A stretch of DNA of 64,000 nt from Siphonodentalium dalli (taxonomy: Eukaryota > Mollusca > Scaphopoda > Gadilida > Siphonodentaliidae). Under the pieces are notes generated by a model that saw nothing but the letters and a program-made list of their open reading frames with translations, was not told the origin of the DNA and did not search any database. Positions 12,112 through 25,700 of this stretch are shown here, piece by piece (position 1 is the stretch's first letter; every line of letters starts with the position of its first letter). The DNA is taken from assembly GCA_032622095.1 (NCBI GenBank), contig CP136064.1:144975954-145039953 (forward strand), in the 5' to 3' direction. The position numbers and the translations under genes are program-made.

Positions 12112-15100
12112 ATGCATTTTGGGGGGGGGGGGGGGCAATATTCCGAAATATATATATACACCCTATTGCCCTAATATATACATAATTCATAACTATGAAT
12201 ATGAACTTATCCTATCATATTGCTAATGAATGGCTTGATTATAATATATTAAATCCGACAGCAATAAACCAAATTATTTTTGTTTTACTGCATTACGATA
12301 AATTAAAATGAAATGCTCTTTATTGCCACACGACTAAGGGCATCTGGAAATTGGAATGTTTACGAGATGATAATTGTCTAATAACTGTGCAAGTCTTCGC
12401 ATATATATGTAATTTTATATGAATATATAATATATAATACTAGCAGATTAGCCCGCCACTGGCGGGATTGGTCCCATGGCTTTGGTCGATCCATTAATTT
12501 TTGTTTATCAAGGTAACCCCGTACAGGCACGGTGACAAAAATATTCCCTGTCTCGAGTTGACCATACATAACAAATTTCACGTCTCTGTCACCGCTGACA
12601 ACCGAGATATCGCCCAAGGTCATTTGTGGGTACCCGTTTCAAGGTGAAGGTCACCTCAGACAGACAAACTGACCCGACGAAAATCTCCCCCGTCCCTTGG
12701 AAGCCCTAAGTAGGAAATTTCGTTTCGATATCCCCAGTTTCCGAGACGGTCGATTGAGCCGTATTCATACTTGTGTATATAAACGCTCTTTAACAACGAC
12801 ACCGCAGATACGAACGCTCTTTAATCATTAACCCATTAACCCATCAATTCCAACGATGGCGGCAGGGTGAAGGAGTGCTCGGACGTTCTCAGAAGCGGTG
12901 CGATGACACTTCTCGTGGTTTTTTACCCTTAGATAGCAAGTTTGGGCTCAATTGGTCGAGCCGTTTTTGAGTCTATAAAGGATATATGGATATATGCATA
13001 TACACATATACGGAAGTAAGAAAAACGATAACGAAAAAAAAGAAGAGAAACACGAGCACGTGTTTATATAGATAACTGCGCGCAAAAACCGAAATAATAT
13101 ACGATAAGTTATTCATAAATCGCTGTAGAATATACTTATTAATATACCAAAGTCTTCATCTGTGATTTCTTTAATTACGAGAACAGTTGTAGACTAGGTC
13201 CTACATAAAATACGGACATGACTTTATAATAACAACACATCGCGATACATACAATAATAACATGATAAAGACGTTTAATTATGAGCACTGCAATGTATTT
13301 CGGCGAAGTTTTGCATTCGCAGTGTTCTCCCATGATGCGACAAACTTCAAAAGTCGCGATCGAATTTATGATCGCTTTGCGCGTGCAAACTTTATATGCT
13401 ATCGGGCTATCACGTGACTTCGTCTACAACACAAAATCTTCGGCCAACTTTGGAATTTTTTTTAATTGTTATAAAAATAACAATTGGTGGCCGAATATTA
13501 GATTATGTGCGCATAATGGACATTTTATATTGTGATGTTCCGATAATGAAAAAGCTCATCAGACCGATTTCCGATAACTGGAGGCGCAATCGGCCGATTT
13601 CCAATTCCGATTCCGATGTTTATATATACTGTGCGTTTGTTCCCATAATGGACCTATATACAATCATTGCACTCCTATCCCGGTATAGTTTCAAAGCCAA
13701 ATACATCCAAGAAATATATACCACTGTCGCGAAAGTATTTCTACCGACGTCAGTTGTGCGCTGCCTTTGATGTATACCGGTAGTTGTTTTGACAAAGATA
13801 TCAAAGGTGCCGACTCAGAGTAACGTTATGACCGTGTGTGGAACACTTGCACGCGGTGTAAAAGTCTTGAATGAATACTTGTAAGTTGCGTCAATGTACA
13901 TTGTATGGAATGGCGATGATTATTAACTAAATTTAGATTGATGGATAATAATTGCTGTCATAATTATTTGTCTGAGATTTCCCCAAGTTCCCAATGGTTA
14001 AACCTTTTGTCTTTTAACAACTGAGAAGCTTTTATAGTTCCGCCTACTCAATTTTGTTTTCACGAGACCACCTCCCAAGTTCAACGTGGAGCTAAGCGTA
14101 TTTTATAGCATACGCTGTACAGACAAAAAAGCTCATTATGCCCATCATCACGTTATTGAAGACAGTTCTGATCGCGACTGTTTAAAGCTTTCTTTGAATC
14201 TATTTTGTGTCATCGCGATTGAACCAATAACTTCATATTACACGGGATGTCGGGCTGGTGTATTTCCATGCTTATAATATATAGTCATATCAGACTGTTT
14301 GGATGATGCCAATGGCTTATTTTTAGGCTGTAACAACTGCGTTTTACATTTAATACTACGGTTGTATTGCGTACATTTATTAAAGCGTGCATATTGCGCT
14401 TAGATACTAGAACGTGTTTATTTGTTTTGACAATCGGTAATAGCCGATGTTCAACTGCGAGGTACGATTAATATCCGATGGGCTATCGGAACATCACTAA
14501 TTTTTAGCTCACCTGAGACGAAGTCTCCGGTGGAGCTTTTGTCATCACTCCTCGTCCGTCCGTCCGTCTGTCCGTCCGTCAACAATTCTTTAAACATCTT
14601 CTCCTCTGAAACCATCAGACTGTTTGGGTTTATATTTGGTGTGGATGTTCCCTAGGTGACTCTTATTCAGATTTGTTCAAATGAGGTCACCAAGTTAAAT
14701 AGTTTTGATGTCGGGACCATAACTATTTTTCCACATAGTAATTCTTAAAACGACTTCTTTTCTGAAGTTGTCGGGCCGATTGGGTTCATATTTGGTATGA
14801 GGGTACCTTGGGTGACTGTGGTTCAGATTTGTTCAAATGAGGTCACTGGGTCAAATGTGGGTGGGACTATGGACTTAAATCTGAAGAAATATATTTTTTT
14901 TTTAGATTTAACTTATTGCTCAATTTAACCAACAAAAAAAAAAATTATATATATTTTATTTTTAATAAATATATTTTTTTATTAAATAAAATATTTTTTA
15001 TTTAAATAAAATAAAAAACATTTAATTAAAATTTTGAAGAACTTATGACATTACATCTTCGGGGGGGGGGGGTAGATACCTCTAGTCTCCCCACTAAATT

Positions 15101-16658
15101 TAGTTGAAATCAGGGGTTTGGGAGGAAAGATGAACAGACAGATGTACAGAAATGTTCAGTAAATTCCTTTTAATACTAGTATCTGTGCATTCCCATTACA
15201 AGCCAACTCTGCTCTGAACTGACAGACATGACACATGTTGTTATAATCAGGGCCAGATAGATAAATAAGAGAACTTCAGTAGCTATAGGCAGAGTCCCCA
15301 GGGAGTGTATTCATGTCATTCATAATTTAAATGAGATTAATGGTGTTGTACATTTGTTTTCTGAAGTTGTCAGTAGCACCATCATTGTTTACAATACAAT
15401 GGTCATTAATATCAGATTAAATTCATTTTCTCAGAGCTTTTAAGTGTGTCTGGCATTTGTAGAATGAGGTTCCCAGAGGCTATCATCGCCAAATACATCC
15501 TATGAGGACCTCATTCTGCTTAGGCTTCATCTTCTGGGAAGTATCTAGAGTCTCAAATTGACATTTTTAGCAGCTCTTTTCCCTTCTGTTCAGATTTTAA
15601 AATGCATAATTGAGGTGTTAAATGGGTGCGCATACTGTCATATGTCAGTAATGTCACCAACTTCAGCTGGAGAACTTCTCTCTGTCCCTAGGTCTCCCAT
15701 AGCAGTTGAGGACTAAGTAAAATTGGGTTCCCAGATGGTGAATTTGGTGATGCTAGCCTACCTTACAGAATAGCATCACTACATTCACCCTTTTGGGACC
15801 TCAGACACACTAAATTCACGCTTGGCTGTTCCAATATTATTTTCTTAACCACTTAGCTATGTGACCTCATTATACCTTATTATGGACAAAAAAGTGCGGG
15901 GGTATATTGGATTAAATCTGTTGGTCTGTCGGAGTGTCCTTCCATCCATTGTTCTGTCCATCCATCCATCCATCAACAATTGTTTTCTTCTCGAGATCTA
16001 TATGAATTCCCTACCTGTATGTGACTCACATTCAGATTTGTTCAAATAAGTTCACCAGGTCAAATAGGAGGGGTGCCAGGGCCATAACGTTTTCCCTCCA
16101 TAGTAATTCTAACAACTATTACTACTCAAGAACCATCAAGTCTATTTAGCTTATATTTGTGTATGCAGGGTCCTTGGTGGCATGTTTAGATCTGTTCCAA
16201 TGGGGGCCTTTTTGGAAAATCAATTAACTTCAACTCTTAAAAGCGAATGTTTATAATTATAAGATGAATAGATATCAGAGATGGGTATTCATGTTTGTTC
16301 AAATAGGGGCAGAGACCCCCACCCACACTACCTGTATCTATGCTGTACGCTACTGGTATACTAAGATAATGCCACAGTGTTGGGGAGGTGATTTACAGAT
16401 TTGTTCAATGAAATGTAATTTTTGAGCTCACCTGAGACGAAGATATAGTCATCACTTCTCATCTGTCACCTGTTCATCTTTCTGTCCATCCATCAATCTG
16501 TCAACAATTCTGTGAACATCTTCTCTAGATCATAAGACTGAACGGGTTCATATTTGGAGTGGATTTTCCCTAGGTGATTCATATACAGATTTGTTCAAAT
16601 GAGGTCACTCTTTCAAATGGTTGTGAAGCCAGGGGCATAACTCTTGCCCTCCATGTTA
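12112..16658 (+). repeat. 4.54-kb tandem duplication, copy 2
   Basis: Second copy of 7573-12111, starting at ATGCATTTT followed by 15 G (10 in copy 1). Downstream of 16658 the sequence runs on into further family-i repeat that copy 1 lacks. Contents are as in copy 1. Confidence 0.95.
13531..14499 (+). mobile_element. hAT-like non-autonomous element, duplicate copy
   Basis: Copy of the element at 8986-9954 carried by the 4.54-kb tandem duplication, near identical by eye. It is not an independent insertion. Confidence 0.55.
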
Positions 16659-17086
16659 ATTCTTAAAAACGACTACCATCAGATATAGGGTGGGACCCGA
16701 GACATAACTGTATGCCTCTATAGTAATACTTAAAATGTCTTCTCAAGAGAGGTTGGACTATTTGGCTTACATATAGTATGGAGGATCCTTTAGTGACTGA
16801 GATTCAGATTTGTTAACATAAGGCAACCTGTTAAGAAATGACGGGGCTATGGGGACTTTTGTGTCTAATAAAATCATTAAAATACAAAATTCATTAAAAC
16901 ATCTACCTTGGAACTGCTGTTTTTGGGTCCATGGATAATTGGGCTTCAAACATGTCGAAATAGTTTTATAAAAAGGTGCTTGTAAGATTGGAAATTTCCA
17001 ACAATAGAGAAAGTTTGAGATGACAGTTGCCAATCTAAGACTTGGGAGTCTGGAGCCTGGTCGGGAAGGGACATGAGCTGGAGGAT

Positions 17087-17120
<34 letters not shown>

Positions 17121-17290
17121 GATCAGTAGCGTACAGTTGGTGCCTCTCTATCTACATATCCTGTTTAGATCTACATTTTTAAAGTGATTATGAAAAGTTC
17201 TAACTGTTATGGTCTCCAAAGTCCCAGTCTTATCAGTCTTTGCAGTCTGGTGAGCAACCCCACAGTCTTTGACTGTCTTGTATATATATA
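14500..17290 (+). repeat. family-i elements, duplicate copy plus extension
   Basis: 14500-16658 repeats 9955-12111. From 16659 the second element continues for about 630 bp of core and tail that matches 3880-4520, including the block around TCAGTCTTTGCAGTCTGGTG. A 33-base G run interrupts it at 17087-17119. No supported genes. Confidence 0.65.
17087..17119. repeat. G homopolymer of 33 bases
   Basis: Uninterrupted G run inside a family-i repeat. It could form a quadruplex, and its length is likely unreliable in the assembly. Confidence 0.9.
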
Positions 17291-17359
17291 TTATCGGTAC
17301 ATTGAAAGAAAATTCTATTTTTTTTTCAGGATCATATTCCTTTAAAGTGATGTGAAACA

Positions 17360-19750
17360 CTCAGGTGGGGGCTTGCTCGTGTTAATGACGTATGATCTTG
17401 CATCGGTTCTATTTTTAGTTGTATAAACACTGGGGTGCACATGTTCAATTACGGATCAGTGTGGCATGACTCTGAGGGATAAATCTGTCGCTGTGCAACT
17501 CTGTTTGCTCAAAGTAGTTATTTTTAAGAATATAAATCCAAATTTATAACACACACCGTCATTCTTATATATTTACATACTAAGTGTGATCATCACTAAA
17601 TCCAGCATTCCGATTGGTCGGCGCCCACGTGGCTAGTTGCAATTATTTCTCGATGAATGCGCAGCAGCTAATAACTGCAACCTCATAACAACATCGACAC
17701 GTCATTGGGTTTGGAAAGACGAACGCGTAATGTTTTGGGCGCATTTGGACTCGCGCAGGATTGACTTAATAAATCATCGGGTTTCAATATAAAGAGAAAT
17801 TGTTCCTGTTAACTTTTGCCAAGGGTGCTATGGGATATTTTGGGCTGGTTTTGTCACGATACACTTTTCGATTTAAATACATTTACAAAAGTGGCTTTTT
17901 CGCTAAATGTATATAAATATAAGGATTAACTGTCATGTGGACTGTTTTTATGGAGATGTAACCGTGAGACCACTTACCTCATGGTTACATCTCCATAAAA
18001 ACAGTCCACTTGACAGTTAATCCTTATATATCACTTAAATTCAATGACTCTCGGTGGCGAAATAATTTGCGTTCGTTTATCGCCGTTTATTGGGTCCTGA
18101 ATCGAGATGTAAATATTTCAACAATTGAGTGTTGTTCAGGCAATGTTTTCTATGGAGTGGTGTGGTCGATTTCATTGAGATTTTCGCGATGTTGGTAGAA
18201 TTTTACATCCCCCAGTTGGCACAGCCCCTGAGTACTATCTTATCAGTTTAATGCACCCGAACAAGTCCATATTATGTCTTTAAATATAAAGCTCGGAGAT
18301 CGCCGATGAACAGACGACACATGTAAATTATAATAGCTATGAGAATGAGCAACCACTAGCATTATCCACCGACTATCTGTCTGAGATTCCGCGTTATGTA
18401 ATATCGCTGAGAATGTAAACAACATTTTACTCCTGTCTTGTTCATTGGGGTGTTTCTGAATGCCGTTTTGCAATTGTGCATGTACATGCAAACTGTACAA
18501 ATTTCATGTGATTTCAGTTCCGATTATCCGTTTAGTGGTTATATATTTTATCGTCCTGATGGCCGCATGGACGTTTTGATCTGTTTTTCTTCTCGACAAT
18601 TATCAATTGAAGTTACATATAATTAATAGTATCACGAATGACGGTTTATCGCCACATAAGTTATGATGGAACTTCATGGATGGAACTTCATGGAAGTTCA
18701 TAGATGTTTTACAAATCGTCTAATCATTGACAAAACTCGCCTAATTGAGAATGCAACATAGGTATGATTCGATTCGATATTCTATTTGATTTCGTCGATT
18801 CGATTCAATATTTGATTCCATCAAAATCTCCAATTCGCAGGACCCTGGTGTCTCGGGAACACTTTATTTCACTAAAACATTATTTTCTACCACCGCCCAC
18901 ATATATGCATGCACATATGGAATACAACAAAATGAACAATTATTATTTTCTTACTATATATACTACAGTAACTGAAACAGCCTTTATTCAGCGACGTAGT
19001 GGCCTGCTGCCCCTTGGCGCTTCGCGCACATGCATTATGAACTTGAACAGGCTCCCTTCGGGAGCTTTTATTCAGCAGCGTATATATATTTTGGGCCACA
19101 GGCCCCTGCACTGCGGCCCATTTGAGCACTTTGCACCCATTTTGATATTGTATACAAATTATTTTTGTACATACTAATTTGCTGTCTTCCGAATGTATAT
19201 ACCAATTATGTTTCTTTATGCCTTTGTAAATTTTGTGTCATCTGACGCTGCCTCGAGCAGTTCGATTCCCAACAGTCATCGATTTGACAGAAATGCGTCC
19301 AAACCACTGACTTACTATTTCGACACAAACATCCAATTTGAAATGAAATATCAGACAGCCTTCAGGTTGATATATACCAATGTTATTTATGTTCTCACAA
19401 AGTATTATAGTGAAGACATTAGCTTGACTCAATTTTGTTTCATTTTCACTCCCACTGAAAATGCTATCATACTCATAGTCACCTTGGTATTGTGTTGTTT
19501 TAAGCCATACTCCGGTGTGTGGAGCTTATATGCACACGAGGCGCATTGTATGTATTGTATTGCATTTTTGTATGTAATTTCAAACCAGTCAATTTCAGTT
19601 AACACCAGCCTCTGAATGCAGACCAGGGGTGCCCTTTGTTTTATTCCTTGGATCCTGTTCAATAGCGACGCCGCGACTGACTGTTGCCAGCTGTGAGCAT
19701 ACATGTACTCCTAATAATTAGGTACACAAATATGAAACTAAATGTCCCAT
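17360..19750. other. unrecognised stretch with several unsupported open frames
   Basis: Open frames of 137 residues (18764-19177, +) and 140 residues (19193-19615, +) exist. They have no recognisable domain, no plausible splice context and heavy overlap with frames on the other strand, so I do not call them genes. A piece around 18930-19130 is a diverged copy of 6780-6900. A stem GCTCCC/GGGAGC followed by T at 19051-19069 mimics a bacterial terminator but has no meaning here. Confidence 0.4.
17921..18025. repeat. near-perfect 48-bp-arm hairpin with 9-base loop
   Basis: Arms 17921-17968 and 17978-18025 are complementary except at two positions, with the loop at 17969-17977. The stem includes ACTGTTTTTATGGAGATGTA. 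Such long, nearly perfect arms imply recent origin or selection. They could be a minimal foldback element, a source of small hairpin RNA, or an inverted duplication formed at a replication fork. No flanking duplication was evident. Confidence 0.9.
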
Positions 19751-19753
19751 TAT

Positions 19754-21473
19754 TAGCTCAACTTTTATACTTTGTAAAGTTTGAGCTATTGCCATGGCTT
19801 GGTATCCGTCGTCCGTGTGTTGAGGGTGTGTGTGAGGGTGTGTGTGCGTGTGTGATTCGTCAACAATTTCCTTTAGCACGGGCTACAGGTCGTACCTTTG
19901 GTCGGATCATTATGAAATTTGTCATAGTTGTTGACATTCACATGTAGATGGAACGAGTCATTTTGGGGTCATTCGGAAAAAAAACATGGCCGCCAGCAGC
20001 CATCTTGGATTTAAAAATTCAATCCATTAGCACGGGCCACAGGTCGTACTGTTCGTCTGATCATCATGAAATTTGTCATGGATGTTAATATTGACATGTA
20101 GATGGGAACGAGTAATTTTGGGGTCATTCGGCCAAAAAACATGGCCGCCAGCAGCCATCTTGGATTTTACTCTTTGTATGACTAAATTCTTTAGCACGGG
20201 CTTCAGGTCGTACCTTTAGTCTGATCATCATAAAATTTGTCATGAATGTTAATAATGACATGTAGATGGGAACGAGTCATTTTGGGGTCATCGGCCGAAA
20301 AACATGGCCGCCAGCAGCCATCTTGGATTTTACTCTTTGTATGACTAAATCGTTTAGCACGGGCTACAGTTCGTCCCTTTAGTCTTATCATCATAAAATT
20401 TGTCATGGATGTTAATAATGGCATGTAGATGGGAAACGAGTCATTTTGGGGTCATTCGGCCGAAAAAACATGGCCGCCAGCAGCGATCTTTGATTTCAAA
20501 ATTTAATTCATTAGCATGGGCCACAGGTCGTACTGTTCGTCTGATCATCATGAAATTTGTCATGGATGTTAATATTGACATGTAGATGGGAACGAGTAAA
20601 TTTTGGGGTCATTTCGGCCAAAAACACATGGCCGCCAGCAGCCATCTTGGATTTTTACTCTTTGTATGACTAAATATTTAGCACGGGCTGCAGTTCATAC
20701 CTTTAGTCTGATCATCATCAAATTTGTTCATGAATGTTAACAATGACATGTAGATGAGGAACGAGTCTTTTGGCGTTATTCAGCCGAAAAACATGGCCGC
20801 CAGCAGCCATCTTGGATTTTACTCTTTGTATGACTAAATCATTTAGCACGGGCTACAGTTCGTACCTTTAGTCTGATCATCATAAAATTGTCATGGATGT
20901 TAATATTGACATTGTAGATGAGAACGAGTGATTTTGAGGTCGTTCGGCCAAAAAAACATGGCCACCAGCAGCCATCTTGGATTTTACTCTTTGCATGACT
21001 AAATCCTTTCCTGCAGGTCGTAGCTTTGATCGGAACTTCATAAATTGATAAATCACTAAAATTTGTCAAATTTTCATTGATATCACTCCTAATGTGCGAT
21101 TTAGTGAATATAGGTGAATATATTTGCTCCGTGTTGGCAGAATAACATGGCGATATGAAACAATATGAATAGTTTGTGAACAATTGATGTTTATACTCAA
21201 GAATTCGAGAGAATGAAACAACGAAATGGCATCCATGAACAATTTCAGAGGTGGCATTGAGTTTGGGAGGAAAATTTAGATAGTGCAATGATTATGTTTC
21301 GCGACCAATAATACCATTGGATCACACTTCCTCTTGACGGTGCAATTTGGACCTCAAATTCCAAGATGGCTCCCAAAACGGCGACCGAAATTCTAATAAT
21401 TGATTATTTCTCACATTTGCGCTTCTTAAATTATTCACAGCGGTTTGAAATCAGTGGCTAATAGCAACCTTAT
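19754..21473 (+). repeat. family-ii element a: hairpin head plus about 160-bp core repeats
   Basis: The head TAGCTCAAC ... GTTTGAGCTA (19754-19788) is a hairpin. GTCGTCCGTGTG and a TGTG microsatellite follow, then about seven tandem units marked by TTTAGCACGGGCTACAGGTC, GACATGTAGATGGGAACGAG and CATGGCCGCCAGCAGCCATC, with a period of roughly 155-165 bp. A unique tail begins near 21060. Many short open frames come from these repeats and are not genes. This structure fits the core-repeat elements described in bivalves; the class is inference. Confidence 0.75.
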
Positions 21474-23202
21474 TAGATCAACTTTACTTTGTAAAGTTTG
21501 AGCTATTGCCATGGCTTGGTATCCGTCGTCCGTGTGTGTGTGCGTGATGCGTCAACAATTTCCTTTAGCACGGGCTACAGTTCGTACCTTTGGTCCGATT
21601 ATTATGAAATTTGTCATGGATGTTGACATTGACATGTAGATGGGAACGAGTCATTTTGGGGTTATTCGGAAAAAAAACATGGCTGCCATCGGCCATCTTT
21701 GAGTTCAAAATTCAATCCATTAGCACGGGCTACAGGCCGTACTGTTCGTCTTATTGTCATGAAATTTGTGATGAATGTTAACAATGACATGTAGATGGGA
21801 ACGAGTCATTTTGGGGTCATTCGGCCGAAAAACATGGCCGCCAGCAGCCATCTTGGATTTTACTCTTTGTATGACTAAATCCTTTAGCACGGGCTTCAGG
21901 TCGTACCTTTAATCTGATCATCATAAAATTTGTCATGAATGTTAATAATGACATGTAGATGGGAACGAGTCATTTTGGGGTCATTCCGACAAAAAACATG
22001 GCCGCCAGCAGCCATCTTTGATTTCAAAATTTAATTAATTAGCACGGGCTACAGGTCGTACTGTTTGTCTTATCATCATGAAATTTGTCATGGATGTTAA
22101 TATTGACATGTAGATGGGAACGAGTCATTTTGGGGTCATTCGGCCAAAAAACATTGCCGCCAGCAGCCATCTTGGATTTTACTCTTTGTATGACTAAATT
22201 CTTTAGCACGGGCTTCAGGTCGTACCTTTAGTCTGATCATCATAAAATTTGTCATGAATGTTAATAATGACATGTAGATGGGAACGAGTCATTTTGGGGT
22301 CATTCGGCCGAAAAACATGCCGCCAGCAGCCATCTTGGATTTTACTCTTTGTATGACTAAATCGTTTAGCACGGGCTACAGTTCGTCCCTTTAGTCTTAT
22401 CATCATAAAATTTGTCATGGATGTTAACAATGGCATGTAGATGGGAACGAGTCATTTTGGGGTCATTCGGCCAAAAAACATGGCCGCCAGCAGCGATCTT
22501 TGATTTCAAAATTTAATTCATTAGCATGGGCCACAGGTCATACTGTTCGTCTGATCATCATGAAATTTGTCATGGATGTTAATATTGACATGTAGATGGG
22601 AACGAGTAATTTTGGGGTCATTCGGCCAAAAAACATGGCCGCCAGCAGCCATCTTGGATTTTACTCTTTGTATGACTAAATTATTTAGCACGGGCTGCAG
22701 TTCGTACCTTTAGTCTGATCATCATCAAATTTTTCATGAATGTTAACAATGACATGTAGATGGGAACGAGTCATTTTGGCGTTATTCAGCCGAAAAACAT
22801 GGCCGCCAGCAGCCATCTTGGATTTTACTCTTTGTATTACTAAATCATTTAGCACGGGCTACAGTTCGTACCTTTAGTCTGATCATCATAAAATTGTCAT
22901 GGATGTTAATATTGACATGTAGATGAGAACGAGTGATTTTGAGGTCGTTCGGCCAAAAAACATGGCCACCAGCAGCCATCTTGGATTTTACTCTTTGCAT
23001 GACTAAATCCTTTCCTGCGGGCTACAGGTCGTAGCTTTGATCGGAACTTCATGAAATTTGTCATGGATGCTAACAATGACATGTAGATGGGAAAGAGTCA
23101 TATTGGGGTTATTCAGCCGAAAAACATGGCCGCCAGCAGCCATCTTGGATTTTACTCTTTGTATGACTAAATCATTTAGCACGGGCTACAGTTGTACCTT
23201 TA

Positions 23203-24771
23203 GGGGTCATCTCAAAACTACTATCGGGATCCCGATAGATATCCCGATAGGATTCCGATAACTCAAAACTATCTGCTAAATTTCCCGATAGATTCCGATA
23301 GAGCGGTCACCATTTCCCGAAAATATTCCGATACCGCATCTAAATATTCCGATAACGCGCTGATTTCCCGAAAATTTCCCGAAAGTAACGTAGCGTATTA
23401 CCAACTTTCCGATAATTTACCCATTTATTTCAAGAACAATTAGGCCTATGTCTGTTTTGATAATTGACGAATCGAGCATGTTTGTTTATGTTTCCGGTTC
23501 TATTTGTTGTCATTACTTTTGGATTCGTCCACAGCCTCCTTCGTGAGCATATTTTTATTGGGGTGGAAGCTTGTTTAAAATAATTAAAACTCTACACGTT
23601 TCAAGTTTTGATTCCAAGTTATTAAATTGTCCATTGAATTCTTTTTGCATATTATTCATACAGCACATATCTCCTAGAAACGCTCTGAAGGAAACATAAA
23701 AAGAAATGGTTTCATACAGGTATTATCCCTTCAACACTAGCAATAGACTGTTCCAAAGTGAACGTGATAAAAAATTGAAATATATATTTGATAAAACTCT
23801 TTTGGCCCTAGAAATGTTCTCATATAAAACTGTCATTTGATTTGATTTTTTCCCTCATTCATCACAAGATCATATGAATAATATTTTATTTTAATACACT
23901 GAGTGAGCAATTTTGAGAATTAAATAAAAGTTTTGATCTGCTGATGACGATGACAAAATCTAGGAACCTTGTCGACGTCATAGCAGCAATGATAAAATAC
24001 TGTAGCACAAATTTAATGTGCATCGACCGTTTTGTTCTCTCGTTTGATTCATAACATTATTATTCTGCGCGCATTGACAATTACATAATCTTGAGTATAT
24101 TCTCCACAATGTAATCTAAAAATACAAAGGAATGGACACACGATTCAATCCAAATGGTTTATTTAAAAAACACTCCCGCCAAAAAAGATCAAGAAACGCC
24201 CACTGATAGCGAGCGAAGAAATTTGTACCTGCGAACACGTGGTNNNNNNNNNNNNNNNNNNNNNNNNNNNNNNNNNNNNNNNNNNNNNNNNNNNNNNNNN
24301 NNNNNNNNNNNNNNNNNNNNNNNNNNNNNNNNNNNNNNNNNNNGGTGGGGTGTATTGTCCAGGTAATATACCGATATTGTACGTAGCACCCACTGATCAC
24401 CACAGTATAACATATAATAGTTCTACGACACGTGTCCCCTGATACTTTAAAACTTTATACTAACGATTTCTCATATTAGGAAACTATTAAATCAATAATA
24501 AAGATAGGCCTATAAAACATAAAATCGCGATAAAAGTCCGGAGTAATCCCGATACAGAAACTTTCCAAACAACATGCGTTGTTTTCGGATTATGATACTC
24601 CGAAATGAAAGTAAACTCCGATAGAATCCCGATAGACTATGTAAATATTCCGATAATTTCCCGAAAAACGTTGCGTCATTTCCCGATAATTTCCCGATAA
24701 CTGTACATATAACTATCGGTATCCTATCGGGAAATCTATCGGGATCCCGATAGTAGTTTTGAGATGACCCC
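23203..24771. mobile_element. PIF/Harbinger-like non-autonomous element with TTA duplications
   Basis: The ends are inverted over about 40 bp, starting GGGGTCATCTCAAAACTA, with TTA at 23200-23202 and 24772-24774. Removing the insert and one TTA restores the core-repeat consensus (CCTTTAGTCTGATCAT), so the insertion is well supported. Three-base TWA duplications and G-rich ends are typical of PIF/Harbinger. Inside both ends, CCCGATA and ATCGGGATCCCGATAG words are repeated many times as subterminal motifs. No transposase is visible, but 100 N at 24244-24343 hide part of the interior. Confidence 0.8.
24244..24343. other. assembly gap (100 N)
   Basis: Exactly 100 N, the usual placeholder for a gap of unknown length. 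It lies inside the Harbinger-like element, so that element's true length is unknown. Open frames containing X here are artefacts. Confidence 0.98.
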
Positions 24772-25700
24772 TTAGTCTGATCATCATAAAATTGTCATGG
24801 ATGTTAATATTGACATGTAGATGAGAACGAGTGAGTTTGAGGTCGTTCGGCCAAAAAACATGGCCACCAGCAGCCATCTTGGATTTTACTCTTTGCATGA
24901 CTAAATCCTTTGGCGTGGGCTACAGGTTGTACCTTTCGTCTGATCTTTATGCAATTTGTCATGATTATTGACATTGACATGTACCGGTAGATGGGAACGA
25001 GTGATTTTCGGATCATTCGGCCAAAAAACATGGCCGCTGGTGGCCATCTTGGATTTCAAAATTAAATCCATTGGCGAGGGCTACAGGTTGTACTGTTAGT
25101 CTGATCATCATGAAATTTGTCATGGATGTTAATATTGACATGTAGATGGGAACGAGTGATTTTGGGGTCGTTCAGCTAAAAAACATGGCCGCCAGCAGTC
25201 ATCTTGGATTTTACTCTTTGCATGACTAAATCCTTTGGCACAGGTAAGACATTTCAATCAGCATCTTTCCTATTTCTCCATTTACTGTAAACCATTAAAT
25301 TATTCCCCTACCTAAGTTGAGCTACAGTGTCATTGACACTTTCATTTTGAATCAATTACACTATCTAATCATTCGACAACCATGATATGTTAGATTAAAA
25401 TACTATTATCCATATGAATTTAAATTCAGGATGGTGACTCAGATGATTACCAAAATGGAGAAATCATCCAAATGTGCTAGTTTTCATTGATAACGCTCCT
25501 AAGGTGGGTTTCAGTGACTACTGGTAAACACATTTGTTCCCCTGTTGACAAAAGTGCCAGGAATGCTGATACAATCTGTTACAATATGAATATTGTGCGA
25601 ACAGTAGCTGCTTATATCCGAGATTTCATGAGAATGGAAACAGAAACCATGAAAAGTAGATAAATTCATCTGATGTTGACCTATTTAAAAATATCCAAAT

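Larger units (their letters stand above)
21474..25700 (+). repeat. family-ii element b, split by a Harbinger-like insertion
   Basis: A second head (TAGATCAAC ... GTTTGAGCTA) and about eleven core units run to 23202, resume at 24772 after the inserted element, and end in a tail near 25480-25700 that matches the tail of element a (TTTTCATTGATAACGCTCCT against a near-identical word at 21072). Units are diverged from one another but in the same orientation. Confidence 0.75.

Noticed and set aside
19051-19069. GCTCCC-TTC-GGGAGC stem followed by T, like a bacterial intrinsic terminator
   Set aside because: No bacterial genes or operons in the window; the surrounding sequence is a dispersed eukaryotic repeat.
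18764-19615. Open frames of 137 and 140 residues
   Set aside because: No recognisable domain, and overlapping open frames on the opposite strand. Best treated as chance frames.
24116-24442. Open frames running through the N gap
   Set aside because: They consist largely of unknown residues from the assembly gap.
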